64,000 nucleotides of DNA. Origin: Cornus controversa (taxonomy: Eukaryota > Streptophyta > Magnoliopsida > Cornales > Cornaceae). Below are positions 57,885-64,000 of the stretch, piece by piece. A program made the position numbers and the translations under genes. A model generated the notes under the pieces. That model was given only the letters and a program-made list of their open reading frames with translations, had not been told where the DNA came from and did not search any database. Within the stretch, counting starts at the first letter, position 1, and each line of letters starts with the position of its first letter. The stretch spans positions 15,130,755 to 15,194,754 of the forward strand of contig CM048853.1 of NCBI GenBank assembly GCA_026545225.1. The letters run 5' to 3'.

Positions 57885-58800
57885 ATATGATAAAGAACAC
57901 AATCTGAACATAGTATAATGACGCCCCTCAAAGCACTCTCATGTACTCAAAACCTTACACCGAAGAATTGACATCTTAAAAACACCAATGGGATATCAAC
58001 CACCAAAGTTCCAACAATTTGATGGTAGAGACAATTCCAAACAACATGTTGCACACTTTGTAGAGGCTTGCAATAATGCTGGCACCGAAGGGGACCTCTT
58101 AGTCAAGAAATTTATTCGTTCCCTTAAAGAAAATGCATTTGATTGGTACACGAACCTCAAAGCTGGGAGTATTAACTGTTAGGACAGATGAAGCAAGAGT
58201 TTCTCAACCACTTCTATAGTACTTTCAGAATAGTAAGCATGCTAGAACTCACTAACACTAAACAAATAAAGGACGAGCTTGTGGTCGACTATCAACCGCT
58301 AGTAAGCTCTAAGTCTTGATTGTAAATACTATCTTTCTGAAGTCTCTTCTCTACATTCTACAAGGAATCAGGCATTGTACATTTGAAGAATTGGTTACTC
58401 ATGCCCATAATATAGAACTTAGCAAAATAAGTCGTGGTGCAAAGGCTCTTGTCTTTCCTAATATGTCTAACCACTGTCTTAAAGATGAGGGGGTTGAGTC
58501 CAAAGAAGAAGACAAAATACTTCCTAACTCGGACAATGAAAAAGATACATCTTATGTTACAAGCATCATCTCTCGAGACTTGTATCAAGAAACACATCAT
58601 GTTGCTTCAGTGATTTTATTTGAAGGTTCTCAGTTACATAAGGCATTGAGTCAAGAAAACCTTGGTAGAAGACCGAACTTGTTGGGAACTTCAACTTTTA
58701 AGTACAAGAAATTTGAGATAGCTCGCCACAATTTGAACGAGCAAATGTTTAATACAATTTTCCAACAAAAAGTGAGTAATCACAAAAAAGGAAAGTGAAC
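57885..58800 (+). pseudogene. Element H gag, main fragment
   Basis: Gag of H resumes at TSD ATATG. It reads toward GYQPPKFQQFDGRDNSKQHV and LKENAFDWYTNLKAGSIN, a very recognisable plant Ty3/gypsy gag core, with a stop and frame break near 58180. It continues to LLYILQGIRHCTFEELV and HAHNIELSKISRGAK, and ends around 58798. Several frame breaks and stops exist. The capsid core would package RNA; this copy is dead. The N-terminal piece is at 603-714. Confidence 0.85.
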
Positions 58801-59590
58801 AGACAGGAGGCAAACCCTTCATACAAAGCTCATTCCCAGCTTTCTCATATGAAATACCCTTGGCATGGGAGCAAGATTCAAAAAGGTCTACACATTTTCT
58901 CAAACCTCAAAATAAGAAAGAAGTCTCAAGGAAGGAACAAGAAAAACAAATGTATAGCCAAAGTGACAAATCGCAAGGATTTGCATCAAAGAAGCATTGT
59001 AAAGGTAATTCTTCAAGTTCTCCTCAAACAACTTTAAGTATAAAGGATCATAAAATTATGCTCACATGGAGGCCAAAAAAGAAAGTTTAAGATGGGAATA
59101 GTCTTGCAAGGATCTCGCAAGAATCATTGCTCAGAAACACACGAATGATGTCTCAAGAGTTACTTTCTTAAACTGTCTCTAACAAGTAGTAAAACGAAGG
59201 TGTCGAACAAAAAGCAAAGAACAAAGTCGTCTCCAATTCAAAATAAAACAAAAAGCTTTGAAAATTGAAAGAATGAAGGAAGGAAAAGTGTGGGGACCAA
59301 AGCTCGAAGATGCTGTTTGGATTGAATCTCGGAGCGGAATGAAAGCATATTGGTTGAGGTTTAATCCTCTTATGTGGATCATGATAAGTGAAATACCTCT
59401 TCCTTTTGGGTGGGGAGATGAGTTCAAAGGAGATGTTCTTCTCAAGTATAAGAAGTGTACAATAAAAAAATAAAACAAGAAGAAAATTTCCAAATTGACA
59501 CCGAGCTGGTTCACACATTTCAACACAAGCGTGGACTATCTTCTGAATCTTGCAAAGTTGAATAATAATTAAAGCTAAAGTGCTCTCCGA
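58801..59590 (+). other. Element H, decayed sequence after gag
   Basis: Short overlapping frames (for example basic, Lys-rich stretches at 58860-59090) suggest decayed gag or linker sequence. No protease, RT or integrase motif is recognisable, so pol appears deleted. No gene called. Confidence 0.45.
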
Positions 59591-59591
59591 T

Positions 59592-59872
59592 ATGAGCCTA
59601 AACTATCGATGACACTCTATGACACGAGTCTAAACTGTTTACAAGAACAATAAAAAACAAAAAACACTCCTTGACATGAGTATAAACTGTCTACCAAAAA
59701 AAACTCCTTGACACGAGTATAAATTGTCTACCAAAAAAAAGAAGCACTCATTGGCATGAGTATAAACTGTCATCATGAAGAAAAAAATCAAACACTCCTT
59801 GACATGAGTATAAATTATCTGTATGAAAAAAAAGCACTCCTTGATATGAGTATAAATTATCTTCACAAAAAA
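59592..59872. repeat. Tandem array 1 (about six 40-50 bp units)
   Basis: Each unit reads about CTCCTTGACATGAGTATAAA, then (C/T)TGTCTACC or similar and an A run of variable length. Units vary in length because of the A run. Confidence 0.88.
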
Positions 59873-59972
59873 AAAAATGAACTACCTAATGAGTTGATCC
59901 CTGGTAGGGTACGTAGGTAGCTTAAAGCATCATTCTAAGTTCAGTTCGATCTAGCAAAAAAAAAAAATTCTT

Positions 59973-60142
59973 TTGGCCTATCACCAAGATATTGACGATG
60001 TTTGCTGCACCGTGGTGACTTGGCTTACCACCAAGATGTTGACAATACTTGCCGTACCGTGGTGACAACTTGGCTCACTGCCAAAATATGTTAAAAGGTG
60101 TTTGTCGTATTGTGGTAACTTGACTTATCACCAAGATTCATA
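59973..60142. repeat. Tandem array 2 (3.5 units of about 50 bp)
   Basis: Unit: CTTGGCTTACCACCAAGATG, then TTGAC..TTGCCGTACCGTGGTGAC. CTTGGC..ACCAAG and CACC/GGTG words give each unit some ability to fold. Unrelated to arrays 1 and 3. Confidence 0.85.
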
Positions 60143-60396
60143 AGCACACAGAAAATTGTTTGGACAATTACGACAAGTGGTATGAAGCATTAGGCGAAGG
60201 CACCCATGGAGCAAAACAACCAACCAGTGGAATTCCTACATTCAAAGTAGTTCCTTCCTCCCTAACATCGTTCTCTCATTTTTTTTTTAGTGTTGAAATT
60301 TCTCTCAGACTTTTTTTTTTGTCAGGTAAACAACCTTTGACTTTTGCCAATCATGGTTTTATTTAAAAAGCTTCAAGGCAAACATAATAATCATTT

Positions 60397-60765
60397 TAGA
60401 AAGTGTCCTAAAAGAACTAATAAAGTGTTCCAAAAGAACTAAGTGATCCCGAATAGACGATAAAGTGTTCCAACAGAACTAAATGACCCCAAATGGACGA
60501 TAAAGTGTTCCAAAGGAACTAAGTGACCCTGAATGGATGATAAAGTGTTCCAATAGAACTAAGGGACCCTGAAGGGATGATAAAGTGTACCAACGGAATT
60601 GAGGGACCCCGAAGGGACAATAAAGTGTTAAGGGACCTAGAAATGATGATAAAATGTTTCAAATGAACTGAGTGACCCTAAATGGACGATAAAGTGTTCC
60701 AAAGGAACTAAATGACCCCAAAGGGACAAATTTTTTTTAAAAGGAACTAAGTGACTCCGAGGGGA
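60397..60765. repeat. Tandem array 3 (about nine units of about 41 bp)
   Basis: Unit: GATAAAGTGTTCCAAAGGAA, then CTAAGTGACCC(C/T)GAATGGAC. Some units are shortened (near 60625). This is the best-preserved array in the H tail. Confidence 0.9.
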
Positions 60766-61129
60766 CTAATGAATGGCACCCCGAACCCCATATTATGAAA
60801 GAAGTGATTTGACAAATTGGCAGCATTTTAGAATGCTATCCCTCATTGGAAAAGGAATGGAAACCTACAAGAATTGACAAGGAAATTGAAATTTGTAAAA
60901 GAATTGAGTGACTCACCTACAGTTGTCTTCCTCGATGAGTTCAATGGATCTATACGTTGATCCAAAGGCAACACAAAACTCGAGTAGAGCCCACAAGTAG
61001 AAGCTTATCTAAAAAAAAAAAATTGGTTAATAGCGACCATAGAAGACAAAGTTGCTACTAAAAAAAAATAAAGAGAAAATTTTCTCGCTGCCAAGTTATC
61101 ATTGATAAAAAAGAGGAAAAAAGAAGTGA

Positions 61130-61760
61130 AGGCCAAGACAGAAAAAACAAAGACAATCCGGGTTTATGGTGATGTTTGCCAAAAATGCCTAAATTTAACA
61201 AATATAAAGTCCACGACTTTTCTGTGCAGTCTTACTATTTGGGCCATAACTTTCAACTTGAGCATCAGATTAATGCAAGCCTAGGTTTTTTAGAAAGCAT
61301 AATTCATAGGGGAACAGATTTGTATTTCATAAAGAAGCCCTAATTATGACATTTAAGGGGTAAAAACCGCGTGTCAAAATAGTAACAATATTATGCGCGA
61401 ACATTACACCAGTTATTGTAATTTAACCATATCTCTTGACTTGGATATTGGAATGAAGCAAACTCAATGGCTGTGAAAATATAATTTGAAGCCCAAGATA
61501 TTTGAATTTGATGAAAATTTCGTGAATCACACTTATTGAAGGTCAAAATTGGATTACAAGTCAGAGAAAATATTCTGGCAGATTTTCTTCTTAGCACTTT
61601 CCTATTTTCTTTTACTTGGAGAACACCCTGGAGGACCTCTATATAAGAGAAAGAGATGAGTAAAAAATTGGTTGGAAGAAAAAACCTTGAGTCGCGTGAC
61701 AGTAATTATATAAGAGTTCATGTTTGTGAGACATGTCATAGAACAATAAAAAAAATAGTG
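61130..61760 (+). repeat. LTR-like region with TATA box, possibly H 3' LTR
   Basis: The stretch resembles E-type LTRs in layout: phrases such as TTTCGTGAATCACACTTATT parallel TTCCGTGAATCGGACTTCTA of E. A TATATAAG box at 61640-61647 follows a CTTGGAGAACACCCTGGAGG segment. Neither end can be fixed. Assigning it to H is inferred from position. Confidence 0.35.
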
Positions 61761-62382
61761 AAAAAAAAAGTGAAGGAGCTTGGGGCATTAAAGCAATGAA
61801 AGAGAGGAAATAATAAAAAGAAAGTGAAGAACCTGTTGTTACGATAAATATTTCAGCGAGGAAAAGTGGGTACTGAAGCTACGATTTCTTCCTTTTTCTG
61901 TCACTGACAATTTGGTGTTGACTTCGTTTCAAAGTTGAGCAATTAAGATTACAACGTCAATTGATGTCAAAAGCCTGACTCGTGGGTTATATATAGCCCA
62001 TACTGGTTTAATCCTATTTGCAGGTTGATTCTCAAGATTTTAATTCTATTTGGACAAGAAAAAAAAAATCCTAGTAGGAATAGGATTTTCAAGATACTGA
62101 TTTAATTAGGAAAAGGAGAACTAGAAAATCGTAGTTCCATTCAAAGAAAGAAATTTAAGCAATCCTACTTCATGTCACGGAAAGTGTCCAAATTTTAGAT
62201 GTTGGAAAATTTCATTTTTAAAAAAAAAAAGTTTTACTTCTGATAGAGTATTTGACTCCAATTATGAAACGTACAACGTGGAGGTTGAGTTCAAGGTGAC
62301 ATGGATAAGGAATCTACTTTAATCAGGACTCCTCTATCTCCAGGAGCCAGTCTCCTACTAGGACGCAGTTCCACTTGACCGC

Positions 62383-62390
62383 TATAAATA
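62383..62390 (+). promoter_or_regulatory. TATA box of the G LTR
   Basis: TATAAATA about 200 bases before the LTR end, within CCGCTATAAATACAG. A transcription start near 62415 would be expected. A TATATATAG at 61988 is a weaker alternative. Confidence 0.6.
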
Positions 62391-62587
62391 CAGAAATGAT
62401 CCATATACCAGGTACGCAATTAATACCCTCTGAGTTTCTTTACAGCTTTTAAAGCCCTTTCGATTCCTGACTTGATCGTCGGAGTGTAGTAAGCCGACAC
62501 CACGCCGGTGCCCTTTCGATTACTCCTCTCTTGTCTCTTTTACAGTTTGGCGTTTGACCAGTTCGCGGTGGATTTTGCTTCATCAAT

Positions 62588-62603
62588 TGGCGCCATCTGT
62601 GGG
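62588..62603 (+). other. Primer binding site of G
   Basis: TGGCGCCATCTGTGGG lies just after the LTR end CTTCATCA. It resembles the TGGCGCCGTCTGTGGG sequence I recall from Tat-lineage leaders. Confidence 0.75.
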
Positions 62604-62656
62604 AAACAAACCCACGAACTATACTCTCATCTTACCTAAAAAACGTAAAAAGAAGC

Positions 62657-64000
62657 ATGATGCACCTACGATCTGGGCTAGAGACCGCCGCCATACAAGA
62701 CCCTCCTGCTGGGGAGGACCCCCTCGCTGGGCAAGACCCTCCTGCCGCATCCCTAGGTCGCTCCAATCACAATATCCCGATAACAGGAGAGGGGGGCATG
62801 CAGCCTCCTGGCCAAGGAGACTTTCCCGGGGCACGCCCCGGAGTCCCAATCGACCAGGAGCGAGTTGCAGCGTTGGAATATCTGGTCCAGCACTTGAACC
62901 AAAGTCTGGCCCAGTTACTCCAGCAAAATGCGACAATCCTGCAACGCCTTCCTCCTGTGGAGCCAGTGCCATCGCAGAGCCATCTTATGCCAGTTGATCC
63001 AGATAGGGATGGTGCCGTGCGGGATAGTGGGGTACTAGCAAAAGACGTGGCCCAAAACCACGTGAGAAGCGACCGAGAAAAAACAAATCTGACTCATCTA
63101 ATACCGCTGGAGAGACCCCGTACCCAAGGGGATTCGGGGTTTAGAGCCCGTACCTTTGGAGACTCAGGGCACCCAAGAGAGGCTGCCTATTATGACTTGG
63201 AGATGCAGGATCTCAGAGCCAAAATAGAAAGCATGACTCATGCCATAAAAAGGAAAGGCCATGCTACAGTAGAAGATCTGGTTTAGCAAACCAATCTCCC
63301 TTTCTCTAATGAGGTAATGACATGTCCTTTACCCAATAAGTTCAAGATGCCTACCTTTGAAGGCTTTGATGGGACCCAGGACCCGCTAGATCATCTGGAG
63401 ACTTATAAGGCTCTGATGCACCTTTAAGGAGTACCAGATGAAATCCTATGTAGAGCTTTTCCTACTTCATTGAAGAAATCTGCTCGGTCATGGTTTAACA
63501 ACTTGAAGCCAGCATCTGTACATTCCTTCAAAGAACTGAGTCAATTGTTTGTAGGCAATTTTATTGCCGCCCGAAGGCACAGAAAGCCCGCCACCTATCT
63601 CCTGAACATAAGACAAACTAAAGGAGAGTCATTGCGAGATTTCATTAACCGGTTTAACAGGGAGATGTTGCAGGTCGATGCTCTGGATGACAAGGTGGCA
63701 GTTACTGCATTTATGGGGGGCCTATTGCCTTCAAAGTTCTTGTACTCAATTTCCAAGCACCCTCCAGAAAGTATGTCTGAACTACTCGTGAAATCCCAAA
63801 AGTACATGAACGCAGAGGATGCCCTTGATGCGAGAAAGGCAAATAGGAAAAGGGGGGGACAATCCAATGAGGAAGATAGAGACCCCAAGTATAGCAGAAT
63901 GTCACGAGAGCAGACCGATAAAGCATCACGTCGTGATAAGGGATTCAGCACATTTACCCCCTTAAACACGTCAATAAGCCAAATCCTCTTCTACGTCCAA
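62657..64000 (+). pseudogene. Element G gag pseudogene, runs off the window
   Basis: From ATG 62657 a frame reads an N-terminal Pro/Gly/Ala-rich region (GEDPLAGQDPPAAS), a possible coiled coil (VAALEYLVQHLNQSLAQLLQ), a linker, then TAG at 63284-63286. In the same frame the capsid core follows: KFKMPTFEGFDGTQDPLDHL, a second stop TAA at 63425-63427, then FPTSLKKSARSWFNNLKPAS and RQTKGESLRDFINRFNREML, to the end of the window. The core is the Tat-type retrotransposon gag. Only two stops and no frame shift are visible, so decay is modest. Confidence 0.88.

Larger units (their letters stand above)
61837..64000 (+). mobile_element. Element G: Tat-like Ty3/gypsy element, 5' part only
   Basis: A 5' LTR end at about 62585, a primer site and a gag pseudogene show a + strand element that runs past the window edge. 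The left LTR boundary is uncertain; TGTTACGATAAATATTTCAG near 61837 is one candidate start, chosen only because it is a TG in a reasonable place. Gag style is Tat/Ogre-like. Confidence 0.6.

Noticed and set aside
59592-60765. Tandem arrays as possible CRISPR or repeat-protein genes
   Set aside because: Units are adjacent without unique spacers, and unit lengths are not steady multiples of three, so neither idea holds.
62554-62997. Second open frame overlapping the G gag, with Arg/Pro-rich product
   Set aside because: It overlaps the recognisable gag frame; its composition is a shadow of the GC-rich gag N-terminus, and the - strand frame there is likewise a shadow.

Overview
This is a repeat-only window from a plant nuclear genome, most likely a dicot, although the species cannot be read from it. 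Nearly every base after the first ~600 can be assigned to LTR retrotransposons of the Ty3/gypsy class, plus one probable non-autonomous DNA transposon. I found no host gene, tRNA, rRNA or CRISPR array. The evidence is plant-type tRNA primer binding sites, TG...CA long terminal repeats, 5-bp target-site duplications (TSDs), and plant gag, protease, RT, RNase H, integrase and chromodomain motifs.

The main result is the architecture: a nest of elements inside elements, most with TSDs readable directly from the sequence. Elements are given letters here. H is an old Ty3/gypsy element on the + strand whose gag gene is cut in two: N-terminal piece at ~603-714, remainder from 57885. Inside H lies A (715-57884, - strand, CRM-like chromovirus, TSD ATATG). 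A was later hit by three insertions: S1 (solo LTR, 1612-4096), B (5098-43028, - strand, Tekay/Del-like chromovirus with a chromodomain, TSD ATAGT) and F (44536-55690, + strand, Athila-like). B was hit by three more: C (5379-14045, Tekay-like LTR unit, TSD CTGAA), D (18025-25477, - strand, Athila-like deletion derivative, TSD ATAAC) and E (30980-42181, + strand, Athila-like, TSD GGCAC). C contains T (7330-12000, candidate DNA transposon carrying exon-like fragments), and T contains S2 (8152-9569, solo Athila-like LTR, TSD GGTGG). The order H > A > B > C > T > S2 is six elements deep. The two B LTRs act as empty-site controls for each other: the site hit by C in one copy is unbroken in the other, and the same holds for E.

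E is the only element with intact genes. Its two 1506-bp LTRs differ at about two positions by eye. It carries a 1421-codon gag-protease-RT-RNase H frame and a separate 407-codon second frame. E and its decayed relative F share a clean in-frame loss of the integrase, leaving only the integrase C-terminal tail joined to the end of RNase H. This looks like a lineage that spread with integrase supplied in trans. E, F and D also share conserved non-coding structure: four near-palindromes built around GATCGATC, a conserved 3' block with a hairpin, and three copies of a 13-nt polypurine tract.

To the right of A, H continues as a decayed gag (57885-58800) followed by three different tandem-repeat arrays and an LTR-like promoter region. 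A further + strand element, G, begins before 62586. Its TATA box, primer binding site and Tat-like gag pseudogene run off the window end at 64000.
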